Positions 22,684-35,779 of a stretch of DNA of 64,000 nt are shown here, one piece after another. The notes beneath the pieces were generated by a model. That model made no database searches. It worked only from the letters and a program-made list of their open reading frames with translations, and was not told the DNA's origin. Each line of letters begins with the position of its first letter. Position 1 is the stretch's first letter. The DNA comes from Chamaea fasciata (lineage: Eukaryota; Chordata; Aves; Passeriformes; Sylviidae). The DNA is taken from the NCBI GenBank assembly GCA_029207755.1, contig JARCOQ010000009.1, forward strand, positions 35,362,914 to 35,426,913, read 5' to 3'. A program made the position numbers and the translations under genes.

Positions 22684-24487
22684 GGAGAGGGAAGGGAGCT
22701 GCAGGGGCATTGGTTGTTTTCCTTGCCTAGAAGGAAAGAGGCTCTGACAGCAAAATCATGGCAGCAGCTGGATGCTTTTAGTCAGGGAAAAAAAGACAAG
22801 TCAGAGCTTCCTGAACTTCATCCTATAAGAAAAAAAAGTTGTCTATGTTCTCCCTTCTCCATCCCACTCTGTGAGACCCAGGGTGTCCTTTATAGATACA
22901 CTGAGGAGTGTGAAGGTGACTGTACCTAAGAAAAACACACTTGGACACCTGATTGCTCCCCTATGCCAGTAATGTGTCACTGCTTTCCAAAGGGTTTTCT
23001 GCAAATTGCATGATCCAAGTCCATTTAAACGTGTAGAGAAAGCCAGGACATGCCTGATCCCTCCTTGGAGATATCCAAAGGGGTACCTCAGCAACTCATC
23101 TGCAGGTGGTAAATAAGGTGTTTGTCTCACAAGCAGCTCCAAAGTGAGCACAGCAGGCTAAGTTCAAGATCAGGGCTAGGTTTAAAACATTTCTCAGCCT
23201 CAGCCCTGGCAGGGAGCAGTTCTTCAGTCTCTGGTGATTTGTCAAAAGGGTCCTTTCTTACTGCTGATAAGATAAGCGAGTGTGTAAACAAGCAGCACAT
23301 ATGCCTGGTGCTGCAGAGACACCTCTCCCAGTGGAAGGAGTTCTTCTCCTGGATGGAACGGGCAGCAAAAGAAGACAGAATAAGTCCTGTCCTGCTGCCC
23401 CTTGGCTACTTCATGGGACATTACCATGCTGGTAAAGGTAGCATTCCTCACAGACCTCATCAAAAGCAGAGCATGTTTAAAGAGGAAAATGTCCTGATAA
23501 TAAACAGGCAGAACTTGCAGCCCTGAGCAGCCCATCTGAAGAAATTGGTGTTCTTCAAGAGCTGCCCAAGAAGAGACCTCAGGGAAGGAAGAAGATGGAC
23601 TCTGTTCATGATGCATCCTAAAGGATCCCCACATCCCTCTGCCAGGCCCAAACAAAACTCAGATTAGAGGCTTGGTCTGACTCCTGTTACAGGCATTCTT
23701 TTCTACTGACTTCTGCAGAGCTTGGGTCAGACACAGGAAGGGAGTGAGGTGTCAGTACCATACCAGTTCTTCAGACCCCAGGACCTCATTAGCAGAGGTA
23801 AAAAATCATTAGCAGTGTGAAAAAAATCACACCCCAAAACCAGTGCTCTGGAAGTCAGCAAATTAATTTCAAGGTGAATCAAAATGCTTAGTTTTACCCT
23901 CAATACGGAGGTTTGGCTCTGATTTCACTTGATTTATGTGTGGTTTTTTAAATAATCATTTTTTAACAGAATAAATGAAAACACTATTTACTTCCTTCAC
24001 TGGTGCCCTATTTCCAAACTCAGATACAAAGCTTGGGGAGAAAGCCCTCTTCACCACCTTTCCCAGCTGAAGCTCCATGGCCCAGGTAGTGAGTCCCAAA
24101 GTGATGTCAGGAGGAATAAAAAGTGGAAGCAGGGCTGGGGGTTTGAGTGCCAGGATGTGGCATTCCTAATCCCCAGCCCGTGAGTCAGCATTGGGATGTT
24201 GCTGCTTTCCAGCAAAGCACCTGAAGGCAACTTGGGATGTGTCCAAGAGCTGGTTTATAGGTGGGGCTGAGGTATTCCCGTGGGAAGGGGTGAGGTGATT
24301 CCCATTTTGGCCCTGCCAATCTCTTCACTCCCCTGTCAGCATCGATGGTCGCGCGCTTCATTACACTTGTGGCAGACAGAATAATTCTTTCCCCTTAACA
24401 CATTGGTTTTTTGAACTCTAGCATGTTACAGACCACACATTACCCTGCCCTGCCCCTGACAGAAAGAAGGGAGGAACATGGAGTTGT
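22684..24487. other. Non-coding sequence
   Basis: No repeat recognised. At about 24,342-24,388 there is a CpG cluster beside a homeodomain-type word (catcgatggtcgcgcgcttc, then attacac), followed by aataattc. AT-rich at about 23,870-24,000. Confidence 0.45.
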
Positions 24488-24720
24488 TTAGTTTGAGAAA
24501 GCCTCTTAGATCCTCAGGTACAACCATTCCCCCAGCACTGCCAAGCGTACCGCTGCCCATGTCCCCAAAGGCCACATCTACACTGCTTTTAAATCCCTCC
24601 AGGGATGGTGACTCTACCTGAACAGCCTGTTCCAGGGCTTGACAACCCTCTCTGTGAAGAAATTTTTCCCAATATCCAACCTAAACCTCCCCTGGCACAA
24701 CCTGAGGCTGGCTGCTCTCA
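24488..24720 (-). mobile_element. CR1 LINE, different subfamily
   Basis: Minus-strand CR1 of a type distinct from the others. The plus strand reads ccccagcactgccaagcgta, ccatgtccccaaaggccaca, tctacactgcttttaaatcc, ctccagggatggtgactcta, cagggcttgacaaccctctc, gaagaaatttttcccaatat, and cctcccctggcacaacctga. This matches the avian CR1 group whose 3' region carries the tttaaatccctccagggatggtgact-type segment. The 3' terminus is diverged. Confidence 0.9.
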
Positions 24721-26689
24721 CTGTGGTGCTCCACAATGGGTGACTGATGGTGCAGCAGGAATTTTGTCTGGCCAAGCTGTATAGCTAAAGCTGGAGCCCA
24801 GCCAGGACAAGGGGCTCCTACTGTCTCCTCCCGTTCCAGCCAGACATCCCAGGAGATCACTAAAAACTGCACGTGACTGGCAGCAATAATTAATCACCAA
24901 AGTTGTCATTTCTCAAAGCCAAGTCATGTTCTGTCTCCATCATGGGTTTGACAGCAGTCAGTAACAGCGCTGGCAATTAAAGTTAGGCAAGATCTGATTA
25001 ACAAGATAATGTTCACTGATCATCATGTATCTGTGTCGAGTCCAACCACAGGGCTTTTTATCCCTTAGCTGGTATTTTTCACATACCACGAAGAATAGGG
25101 TTCATCAGCTCAAGACTGCTATAAACAGCTGAACTGGGCTCCAGTTACACCACTCCTCAGAGCCCTTCAGGGCAGACAGGGATTCAGGGAATGCAGGAGT
25201 CACTAGTGCCTTGTGCCCATTCCAGCCAGCAGTGCCAGGGACTTCAGGAGCCATCCCCACAAGTGTCACCATGGCCCAGTTCAGTAACCCTCCCTGGATT
25301 CCAATAAGTAAATATAATAAGAGGATTGCAGAGAAGAGATTTGTCCTGACTAGGAGATTAGTTTTAGATCAAATTTGGCTAATGTGGGAACTGCTGCTGG
25401 CGAGGATGTGACCACTTCAATTAGCTCGAGTGCTTTTCTGCATCCCTGCTCCCAGGCCAGGCAGAGCTGGCAAAGACGAGCTGGAGAGATGCTGAACTCT
25501 GAAGGCAAGGGCAGCACAAGCAGCCCCTGCTCACCTGGAGGTGTTTCAGCACGGAACCAGCAGCCTTCAGCCAAGCATTTCCGCGCCGTGCCTGCGGATT
25601 TCCGAAGCACGGTATTCTTGCACCTCCACCCTGAACCCCAGTGCCCTGCTCCTCCTTGTTCCCTGAGTGTCCCTAGGGACACGTGGTGCTGCCAGCTATG
25701 CCACAAGGGCACTGGGACAGGAGGGAAGAGATTGCACAGATTAGAGCAGGAATCCACTGCCAGTGCTTTGCAGTCTCCTCCATCACTGTGGGCCAGGCTG
25801 TTCAGCAAGCAACATGTGCCTCACCATCACAAATACGCTACTATTCTACAGAAATTAAAAATAAATACGTCTCAATAAGGGATTGAGATGGTCCTAAGAG
25901 AAGCAGAAATAAGCAAAAAGCCATCTGCATCAGAAGGTGCTTGGGGAGAAGAAGCCAGGGTGGAAATCCCTCCATGTAGTCGCTGTTAGTGCAAGGTCAC
26001 TTTGATGCTCTTTGATTCCACCAAGCCTTTAATCACCTGCCTGTGTCTCCTTTCAGGGAAATGGGCAGCAGCCACCCTCTTTGTATTTTGAGGGTGCAAT
26101 GCAAGGGGCACGTGCAGGCATTCCAGGCAGGAATTGCGTCCAGCGCCTCACCTCTAGGCACTCACAGGGTGTTTACACAGCCTTCCTTCAACACCTTGAA
26201 CGAGACTCAAGCCAAAGCAGTCTCTTTGCCACTTTGTAGCCCAGTTCCCATTCATCCAAGGTTTAATCCCACCATCTGCCTCCTCCAGATGACCAGGATC
26301 CTTGCATCAAGCACCTCTCTGTCCTTGGAGGGGTTGCCCACTCCAGGTTCCCTAGTCCAGGCAGATCCAAAGACCCCGGAGACGTAAAAGGGCTTCTTGG
26401 CCAGGACGGCCCCCAGGATCTTCCTCCTCAGCATGTGTCCAACCTGCTCCTCCGTTCAGCCAGGCGAAGGTAAAGCAGGAGGCTCTCAGGCAACTAGGGA
26501 AAGCCCAAAACCTCTATTTCAAAGCCTGAGGAATCTCAGAGGGAAAAGGTTAGGGCAAGGCTCAGCTTTTTGTTCAACATGTGCTGACTATGCCCTGAAG
26601 TATGGGACTTCTAGACTGATTTGGAATATTATAATAGTGCCTTTGTGCCATTTGAAACCAAATCAAAGAAAACGTTCATAAATAGCCTG

Positions 26690-26930
26690 TGTTAAAGATG
26701 GATCCATTTATTTTTTCCCATCCAATTTCCATTCCTTCCCTTTGCCGCATTTGCTAATTATCCAGTATGCATTTGCTTAAAGAAAGCATTTTTCTAGCCT
26801 TCACAATCCATCTTCCCATCCTAATGGATCTTGTGGTAAAGTCATTACAGAGACTTTATGAAATCACAGTTATTTCCATGACAACAGTGATGTAATAAAG
26901 GTGGGATTATGACATTACTGCAAGAGCGAG
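26690..26930. promoter_or_regulatory. Possible conserved regulatory element, AT-rich
   Basis: A 240-base island with tgctaattatcc, tatgcatttgctt, taatggatcttgtgg, and two TGA-CRE/C-EBP-like words, tgatgtaat and tgacatta, arranged as an imperfect hairpin around 26,889-26,920. The density of distinct transcription-factor-like words without simple repeats resembles an enhancer. Conservation is untested. Confidence 0.25.
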
Positions 26931-27420
26931 CTGAAGGACAGGATGGATTTGTTTACCCCAGACAGGGCAAAGAAGAGACTTCATTCATCCAATGTTCCTA
27001 AAAGTGCCTTAAGGTCTGCTAATGGAAGGGACATTTTATATCTGGTCTTTTATTTTCCTTTGTTTTACACTTATTTGTGAGGGCTCCTTTCCAAGTGGAC
27101 GTAGTTTAGTAAGTTTGAGAGGAGCAGCCTTGCTGAGGATATATTTGCACATCCCTGTGAAGGGAAAGATCATCCCTTCAAGACTCATGGCTCTTGCCTT
27201 TCCTGAAAGACATCAATGCCTGCTGGGGAAGGGTTTTCCACCAGTTTAAAAGACCAGCAGGACAGAATTTTCCCCTTTCAAGGGTGGCTGATCTAAGCTG
27301 CTTTCTCTTCCAACATTTTAATCAAGAAACCACCTGCCGATGGATCACAGCATGAATTGGCTCCCCATGAAATTAGGTTTGAAAATGGCGTTAAACCCCT
27401 TTCTTCTCTTTCAGGGGAAG

Positions 27421-27437
27421 AAAAAAAAAAAAAAAAA
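27421..27437. repeat. A17 homopolymer followed by A/C tract
   Basis: Seventeen A bases then cccc, aaaaaaa, cc. There is no retrotransposed sequence upstream that I can recognise, so it is probably simple sequence rather than a poly(A) tail. Confidence 0.85.
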
Positions 27438-30264
27438 CCCCAAAAAAACCACCCCAGCCTGGGTCTGGCCAGCAAATTCCAAGCCAAAACCCACTTTTCT
27501 CTCAAATCCAGACATACCAGTAAAGTCTCTCTTGAAGTGACTTTTAGCTCACTCGCTCTTGGGCAATCACAGAATAGACTTAGGTGAAAATGACACAGCA
27601 ATTCCTAAAGGATCAGAGCATGGAACGCCATGAGACAGCTTTGAAGATAGCTGGGGTTTCTGGTTTGTTTTTTGCAAGGAGAAAAGATGAATATTTCATA
27701 CAGTACATGGTTCAAAAGTTGATTAATGTTTCAGTGTGTGGAAAACCAAGCTCAAGAGACAAGTTTCCTCATGTAAAATTCTTTAAGCTGACAGCAGGGC
27801 TTGTATGGCCAACTTCTTCGAGGGTATGTTTGGTTTAACCCCCTCCAAATCCACTCCTGCCCATGGCTTGGTGCTCTGAGAGCATGGTTAGCTCAGGGCT
27901 CGACCTACAAAGGTGGGGTGGCCCTGCTCTCGTGTCCCCAGCTCCCTGCCCTCTGTAACTGCAGCCACGCCACATTGTGATAGTCCACAACGCTTCTCTT
28001 GCCCTATTCCTGCTTGGCCAACGGGATGTTGTCAGGCTGGAGGGACCTCCTCTGCTTCCCGAGGAGCTGGTGAGGAGCTGTGACCCTGGCACGTCTGATA
28101 CGTAAACACACAGAGGAGAGCCCAAAACTCCTCTGCTCTGAAAGCAGCTGCTTCAGCTGGTCCTGCCCCAATTCCCGCTCCTCTAAGCTTTCTCAATATC
28201 TCTTCATTGACAGAAGGGAAACACCATGAGGCTGGGCAGACATGTTAATGAAATGTGAATTATTAACCGTGGTGTGCTAAGGGAGATAGAAGCTGGGGGA
28301 TGACATTTTGCCATTAATATGTAAAATGGGCACCTCTCCCTCCTTTTGCTGGAGGGGAAGAGCAGATTCCAGCCTGTGTCCCATTCCAGGGCCAGGATGA
28401 GTAATGAGATAACACGATTGCTGTGTCTCTCGCCCTTTTTCTTTCTTTCTTCTGTGATAAAAGGAGAGAGGGAAATGCACACAATTAAAAGGAGGATTCC
28501 AGTCGGCCCGGAGAGATTCAATGAATAATAATGGACCTCCAGCTGCTAATGTGCTTAAGGACTTCCAAGTCTCAAGTGTCTAACCAGCTTAAGGGTCTGT
28601 ACCACAGACTTCATTTCTATCTGTAAATGGGAAAGGCAGGGCAGGAGGAGGAGGGGGGGGGATCCTGCCCCTGATTGCAGACGGGATCATCACTGAGCCC
28701 TTCAGGAGAATGATGTGACAGCAACAAAAGAGTAAAGTCAACTTAACAGCGCCCTCAAAGCCAACACCGAGTGAGGAGGGTCTTTCCTTACACCCCATGT
28801 GTGTCACCTACACTTGTAGTCACCCCAAAATACTTCAGAAGAGGCTCCAAGATGCTGCTGGAATGAAACCAGCTTTCTCTGTGCAGCTCCTGGTGAGGGG
28901 AAGTTCTCCACTGTGGTGTGACCTGCAGTGCCTCCTCATCTCCCACACCTTCCCTGCAGAAGGGACAGAAGATGTACCACATGGATGACAGCCAAAGCCA
29001 CATAAAAATGTCCACCTGAAGATTATCAGGGCTTTTTTCTCCTGGCACTTCCCTTGTTTTTTTTTTTCTCTCTCCCATTAATGCTTCTCTCTCTCTCTTT
29101 CACAATCCATTAACTTTCCCCCTGAAGTCTCCCTTCCTGGGCCCCCCTGACCAAGACAGCCTCCTCTCCTTGACCCTCTCAGGTTTCTGTCATGCTCATA
29201 AATTTCCACGGAGGATCAAGGAAGAGACTTGCAGAGGGGGAAGAGCAAAAGCAATGCAGAAAGCACTGTCCCAGCCTTGAGTTCTCCATGAAGCTGTGTC
29301 CCCCTCCTCCCCATCCGAAGGTTATAGGGTAACTATCACAGATTCAGGGAGCAGCAGCTTCAGAGCCGAGCAATGAGGTGACCAAAGGAACAGGGAATGT
29401 TAGCTGGGTATGAGCTCCTCAGCCTTGGACAGGGATACGACAGAGATCTGAGAATCACAAGAAAAGCTGTTTGCATCTCTCCTGGAGCACGGACTGGGGG
29501 CATCAGAGGAAACTCACCAGTTCAGAACAAACGAAATGAGCTATTTTTGTACCCAGCCTGTCTCTGTGCCATGGGACTCCTCAATAGAGGAACGGTGCCT
29601 GCCTGGAGCTTGGATGAGTTCATAAAAAAAAAATCTGGATTTTTCTAGCCGGGAGCTTGTGTGCAGAAGCTGTTACGTACAAACACGTCGCTTGTGGGTG
29701 AGAAGGTCCCTGATCTACAAACCACGGGAGGCTGGGAAATTATTCCAGAGAATCCCCACTGCTGGTGGCCCTGCACTTACACAGGCTTCCAGGAACACGC
29801 CAGAATCAGAGACAGGATCTCGTGTCTGGGTGACGCCTGGTCTGACCCCGCAAGACTCCTGTCGTGCCTTCACACCTCGCTAGCTCCAGACAACACATCC
29901 CCTCTCCTCCAGCTTTGGGGGAAACTTGCTGGATCCGTAGGCAACGGCAAGATGTCACACAGAGCAGGGAGATGGATCGGAGCTAAATGGGAATAGCTGC
30001 TGGCAGCGGGGATGGAGGAGGGAACGGTTGCGTAAGCCAGCACTGGAGACTCCCAGTCCCTGGCACAGGAGGCAGGTACAGCACTCCACACAAAAGCGTT
30101 GAAAGAGAGAAGTTGTGTAAGGTCAGCCACGTGTCACCCCTACCCGGCTGAATCATGAAAGTTTAAAGCCCTCAAAGCAGGATAAGGTCTCAGCACAGCC
30201 ACGTGCGTGCTCGTTCCTTCAACCTGAGGTTGGGGAAACAACGGGAGAGCGCCAGTGAAAGAAG

Positions 30265-30335
30265 AGCAGGGTAATTAGCTAATTAGGGGAGCTGACTAAT
30301 CAGCTAATTTACAAAGGTTTCTCATTATTCACGGA
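30265..30335. promoter_or_regulatory. Dense palindromic homeodomain-site cluster
   Basis: Contains the perfect 14-bp palindrome taattagctaatta (30,272-30,285), then agctga-ctaa-tcagct, a perfect inverted repeat with a 4-base loop (30,290-30,305), then a further agctaattta. TAAT/ATTA cores recur about every 10 bases. Such spacing suits cooperative homeodomain binding. It may be part of a conserved enhancer; motif evidence only. Confidence 0.4.
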
Positions 30336-33300
30336 GAAGGAGTTCTGGAGAGCCCTCGCATGGAGCAAGATGGAGCCCACCGGGCGAAGGGAGACGGTGC
30401 TTCGCCCAAAGCAGGGCACGCTCAAAACCCACTGGGATGGGTTAAAACCTCGGCGTCTCCTCAGCCCAACTGGTTTTGTGCTGCTGAGGGACAGAACCAG
30501 CCCTGCTCATGCTCCTTCAGTGAGGAAGCTGCTCTGATGCCTCTTCTTCTGAGCAAGAGCCAGGAGAGCAGAAGTTCTCCTCTGCTTCAAGCTAGCCAAG
30601 GGAGATTTATTTGCCCAGAACTCAACAGCTCTATTTAACCTTCTCCTAAATGCTGCTTGGGCAGCTCAGACGACTTAAGTGCTGAAACAATATTGTCTAA
30701 TGAATGCCCAGGTGGAACAACGTTTCTGCTTCCCTCTCCTTTGAAAGATTGCTCAGCCCAGTGAGACAAATGTCAATGAAAAGAAATTTAAGCTGGGAAG
30801 GGAGGGGAGAGGGCAAGAACATGGATGCCCAACCTGCAGCTCTAGCCAGCTCTCCTTCCTTTCCCCGTTCCCTTCTCCTCTGATGTCCTTGTGCATCTCC
30901 AGCAGCAATATCACACTGCTGCTATTCCAGCCAGGATGGATATTTGAACAGCCTTGGATCAATATTTGTGCAAAGGGAAAGCTCGTGCATCCCAGGGCTG
31001 CAAATTAACCTCTTGTCCTGTATCCACACTGGCACACGAGGCCTGCAGGAGCAGCAGATTCCCCCAGGGAAAAGCGGGACACACGTCTCATAACACAGGA
31101 AAAGGAGAAAGAGCAATAATAGATCCAGCCCCAGCTTTTTTACATCTCTCCCTCAGGTTTGGGGTGGGGGAAATAGCTTTTCTTAATTAGTATCCTAACC
31201 TTTTCTAAACAGGTTCAAGGGTGTCTTGGCAGGCTTGGGAAGTGGTGTGAAAGCAGCCCTGAGTAACAGCAGCAGAATTAGTCAGGTGTAAAAGAGTCCT
31301 GCTTTTTTCTTTCTGGGGACATGATTAGGGCACCAGTAATGAGAAATACGAAGAGCATCCAAGGTTGCAGAAACCTGTTTTTTTTCCCTTATTAATGGGA
31401 AGCATTACCTCAGAATTGCATGCTCAGGAGTGGAAAATACTTCTCACAGCATAAAACCATTGATCCCAAAGTCCTGCCTGAGCTGTCACGGCTGTCACCA
31501 GCTGCACTCGAGTTCAGCCCACTGCCAGATGTCAGGTGTGTCTATACTGCCTACAGAATGAGATCCATGGCCAAGCCAGTTCCTTGTTCCTCGAGGCTGT
31601 GTGTCCTCCCCCTACCTACACATCCTACGGACATGTGGATGCTCCAAGGGAACAGCTTTGCCTTGGACTGTTCAGCCCACACTCCACACGATCCCAGCTG
31701 GATTCCCCAGAAGCCTGGTCCATAAAATCTGAGGGATATTTGTAAAACTCCTCCAATGTTGTTTCCCTTTCTGAATCACCCCTCCTGCCTCACAGCAGTG
31801 ATGGATCAGCTATTGTGCCAGATTTGCTGTCCCGCTTCTAGACAGCTTTCAGGAGACTGTGTTGGTTTCCTGTGTTGGACTTTCCACCCCAGCCTTGCTT
31901 GGACAACCTTCAGAAGAGGAGCTGGAGGTTTCCCTCACAGCTCCTTTCCATGCCATCATAACTTTTGCCTCAGCTGGACACAGCCAACGTCTGGATCTGT
32001 GCAGTTACCCTTCCCCTTTCCAGCACAACGGTGCTGCACAACGGTGGGACAGCAAGGGCTTGGATTGTGGCTGCTTACCATATGGAAATGTAGGGATTGC
32101 CAAATTCACCCCAGGAGGAAAAGGAGCAAAGACATTTATACAAAGAGAAGGGCTTTTGGCTCCTTTAGTCTGTGGGGCCAGACACTCGATGACGCTCACC
32201 CCTGCCTTTTCCTCACATTATTTGCCATATTTAGCCTCCTTTCATGTTGCCTTGCCATCACACTGAGCATAGAGGGAATGGCACTTGCCCAGTGAGGGAA
32301 TGGACGAGACGAATTTGCTCACTGAATAATGAAATGTGTTTTTTCCTCCTGCTCAGCCTCTGTCTGGGTCTTGTTTCTGGTTTGCAGCAAGAGATACTCC
32401 CTTTTTCTCTGCCTCTCTTCCAAATCCAAGGAAACTGTCTTGTTTGGGTGGGAAACATAATTTCAGAAAAACAAAAATATTTTTGACTGTCTGAGGAATT
32501 TGCAGGCAGAAGGGTGCCAATTAATCTACATTATAGCAAAATGAGCCTGATATTAAAATTATAGGAGGATGACAAGGGAGAGATCAGCCTCTAATGTCCT
32601 CATTAGCCACTGGTGCTCCTTGTGAGCTTTCCATCAGGTGAAGGAAACTGTCTGGTTGCACTTCGTTAGCACCTGGGCTAATGACAGATAGGGAGGCAGG
32701 GAGATGGGCTGTCCCCCTGCCCTTCCTGCCATTCTCTTACGTGGCTCCCGGGTGGAAGTTGATGTTTCCCTTGTCTCCTGTCCCTCCTCTATTTGTAATG
32801 GCAAGACAGGTGGGACAGGGTGCATTTTCCGAACAATAGGTGGGGTTGGTGTTTTCCCTGGAGCCCGGGATGATTTGGGTAGTGCTGAGCTTCTGCGGGA
32901 CTCCTGCACTCCTGGCACACATAGATGGAGCTACGCTGAGGAAATCTGCCCTGACACCATCGCAAACTCTTCCTGCTTCCCTGCAGCTCCCTCTTCCCTC
33001 CTATTCTCCTTGGCTTCCATAAGATTTTTGCCCTCTCGCCATCCTGAGTTGCTTTTCCACCCCTCTGCTTGCTGGCAGCTGCTTGGTTCCCTGAGCAGCC
33101 CTTCTGATGCTCTCCTCCTTCTGCCAGACCTGGCTGTTTATTTTATTGTTAAATTTCAGGTTTGGTTGTTTTGGGGTTTTTTAAACTTTTTTTTAACCCC
33201 ACTGATGCCGGGTCAGATTGTCTGTCAGCACAACATCAGGTTGCCAGCAGATGAAGCATGACTCACAGGGAAAACAAGGAGTAAAATCGTCACCATCATA

Positions 33301-33612
33301 ACAAAAACACAAAAATCCCCCAAAAGAGCTGAGACTTTCCCAGAGAGGATGCAGAACTGCTCAAGGGTCTCCCTCCAAAAATGCCCCTGGCCGGTGAGGT
33401 GGTAGGATTCAGACACATGGCAGTAGAGATAGGAACAACTTCAGTGGGAGCTGGGCATTATCTGTGGAGGGGCAGGGCACATCTGCCTGAAGACATGAAT
33501 TATGCACAAAACCAGGCACAGGGACAGCTTGGAGGTAAAGATGGAAACAGCTTTGATTTGTGCTTCTCAAAGGGCCTTCCAGCATCAGCTGGAAGGGGAA
33601 CACAGATTAGTG

Positions 33613-33675
33613 AATATCCTGAGTTGGAAGGGACACAAGGATCGCCGAGTCCAGTTCCTGGCCCTGCACAGGACA
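33613..33675 (-). mobile_element. CR1 LINE short 3'-end remnant
   Basis: Minus-strand CR1 of another subfamily. The plus strand shows gaatatcctgagttggaagg, gacacaaggatcgccgagtc, then cagttcctggccctgcacag. This matches the avian CR1 type whose end reads tcctgagttggaagggacc and contains ctggccctgcacaggac. Only about 60 bases remain. Confidence 0.85.
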
Positions 33676-34679
33676 TGCTCTTCATGGGAACACATGGAAA
33701 ACAGGGATAGGATGGGAGGATGCACATGGACCTCTGCTGGAGACAGCAAGTTGCTGGCAGGTTATGTATGAGCAGATATAAACCCATCCTTTGCCTCCCA
33801 CCTTCTCCCTGAGCATCCTCCCTTGGCCTTGGCCAGAGACACATTCCTAGGTGAGGTGCTCCTGAGGTGCTCCTTTGGCCAGTCTGCTTCCCAAATCAAC
33901 ACACCTTTCACAGGAGAGTCAGCCTCCCTGGGCAGCAGGGATAAGCCTATAACCTGAAGCTTTGCAGGAGTGGCTGTCCTGCATGTGATCATGCCTGGGA
34001 TCCTTGCTGTCAGGTCATTCTTCCTTGGGAAGGAAAGACTCTGCAAAGTCACTGGGAGCAAACATATGAGCCAAAACCAGAAGGAGAGCTAGAAGAGGGT
34101 TTTGGACCTACAGGCTAAAATTTTTTTTCCTCTCTGAAAGTCACGGAAGACCTTTCCAGATCCAAATGTTTCACACATTAGTACCACCACTCATTTGCCT
34201 CCAAATTCACTCTGTGACTGCACTTCACAGTCCCTCTTTCACAACCACCCCCACTTCACAGACTGCCATAAGCAGGGGGACAGGCACCAGTGCCATGCCC
34301 AGTGGGCACCCAGCCAAAATCATGGGCCACGTTTTCCTGCATCCCGGAAAGGGCAACGGGAGGGTGGGGAAAAGGCAGCTTTGTGATTGGCACAGCAGGT
34401 TCTGCAATGCAAGCCCTGAGATGGCTCCTTCAGCTGTCTCTTGCCCCCGGATTTAATACCCTGGAGATCTTGGGGGGATTTAGCAGCGCCCCTTTTCCCA
34501 GCTCCAGCAGCACAGGTCAGCCTGCACCTGTAACACGAGCAACAAAGCTTTGCTTTTGGCTCTTTCCCAATCCCAGTGTCCCAGTACCGCCTGACACACT
34601 GCTCTGCCGCCCCTTCTCTCCCTCCCACGTGCTCTTCCCCCTCCTTCCCTTGTTCCTTTTAATTAGCAACTTTTTCTTT

Positions 34680-34990
34680 GTTCCCTTTAATTAAGCGAGG
34701 GGAGGGCGAAGCTGCTGCCAGCCAGATGAGTTATTTTCCCCGCGCGCGAGATCAAAGGCCGGGAGCTCCCGGCTCGCCCTTAATTTGGGCAAAAAGCCTC
34801 TCTTCTTTGTGGTTTCTCCACGGATGGCGGTCGGGACGCTGGGCTGGAAAGGGAGGGCTGAAACCCGGGAGGGGGAGCTGGGAGAAGGACTTGGACTTGT
34901 CTCCTTTAGGGAAGAAAGCAAGGAGGAATTTGGGTGGCACCAGGAGCAGGTTTGCTGGTGCCTGGGTGTAAAACCTGACGGGCCAGACTC
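34680..34990. promoter_or_regulatory. Small CpG-rich patch, possible promoter or enhancer
   Basis: Local CpG is much denser than in the rest of the window, with cgcgcgcg at 34,741-34,748 and about 12 CpGs in the next 130 bases. It contains a 16-bp perfect palindrome gccgggagctcccggc at 34,758-34,773 and ggatggcggtcgg, close to the YY1 site found near many CpG-type start sites. Just upstream are tttaattagc and tttaattaagcg. It could be an unannotated transcription start or a CpG-bearing developmental enhancer. No exon can be assigned. Confidence 0.35.
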
Positions 34991-35779
34991 TCCCCTCGGG
35001 CAGGGGGACAGGAGCAGGTTTGATGTGGAAGGGGCCTCCAGCTCTGCCAGGGCTTTAATGGAGAGAGAGCACTAATTATGGGAAAGTGAAGGCAAATGTG
35101 GGAAAACAAACAACTGAGGGATATGAGAAAGAGAGGCCTTGGCTGAAGGTACCATGAGAAAGGATCATGGTGTAATGTCATTTTTTTCAAGCGCTCTAAC
35201 AGTGTGTCTATCCGGGGGAGCAGAACATATTCAGAGGTGCCAAAGCTTCTGAGACACTTAGCCTTCTTTTAATTTTTAATTTGAATCTAGCACGACAATA
35301 CTACAGGACATTTCTCCCCTCCCCAAGCTCAGGAAACCCTTACCTCGCTCCAGGGATTTGCACCTTAGGGCTGGAGTCTGTAATTGTATCTCTTTGGGTC
35401 CATGGGGCTCTAACAGGGTAAGGTTCTTACTTAACAAAGCTTTATCCTGTTACTAAAAATGCTTTAGAGCTTCTCTGTGTCACAAGCCATGCTGTATTTT
35501 TTGGTCTGCTATCACTCCTGCTTATCTGTGGCGTGTCCCAAATTTTCCACATACCATTTTATTAGCATTTTGGGAGTAAAACAGGTCATAATTTCATGCT
35601 GGAAGAGAGAACCCCAATGCTCTACCCCATGCAGCATCACCCTGAAATATGGAAAGCGTGAGTAAATCCAAACTTTGAAAACACCTCCTGGCCAGCTCGT
35701 ATCTAAAATCAAAGAAAACAAACCAACTCATAATCTAAGATTAAGGTCCAGAGTGTTGCCTTATAACTTGGCATCAGAA

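Larger units (their letters stand above)
24721..33612. other. About 8.9 kb with no recognised transposon
   Basis: I find no CR1 or LTR in this interval. It contains AT-rich candidate regulatory islands (listed separately at 26.7 and 30.27 kb), an A17 tract at 27,421-27,437, a G-rich patch near 28,630-28,661, and open frames up to 185 codons without recognisable products. A CpG-rich spot lies at about 25,589-25,612 (tttccgcgccgtgcctgcgg). Confidence 0.45.

Noticed and set aside
27400..27440. A17 tract as the tail of a processed pseudogene
   Set aside because: The upstream sequence resembles no gene, and no flanking target duplication is evident.
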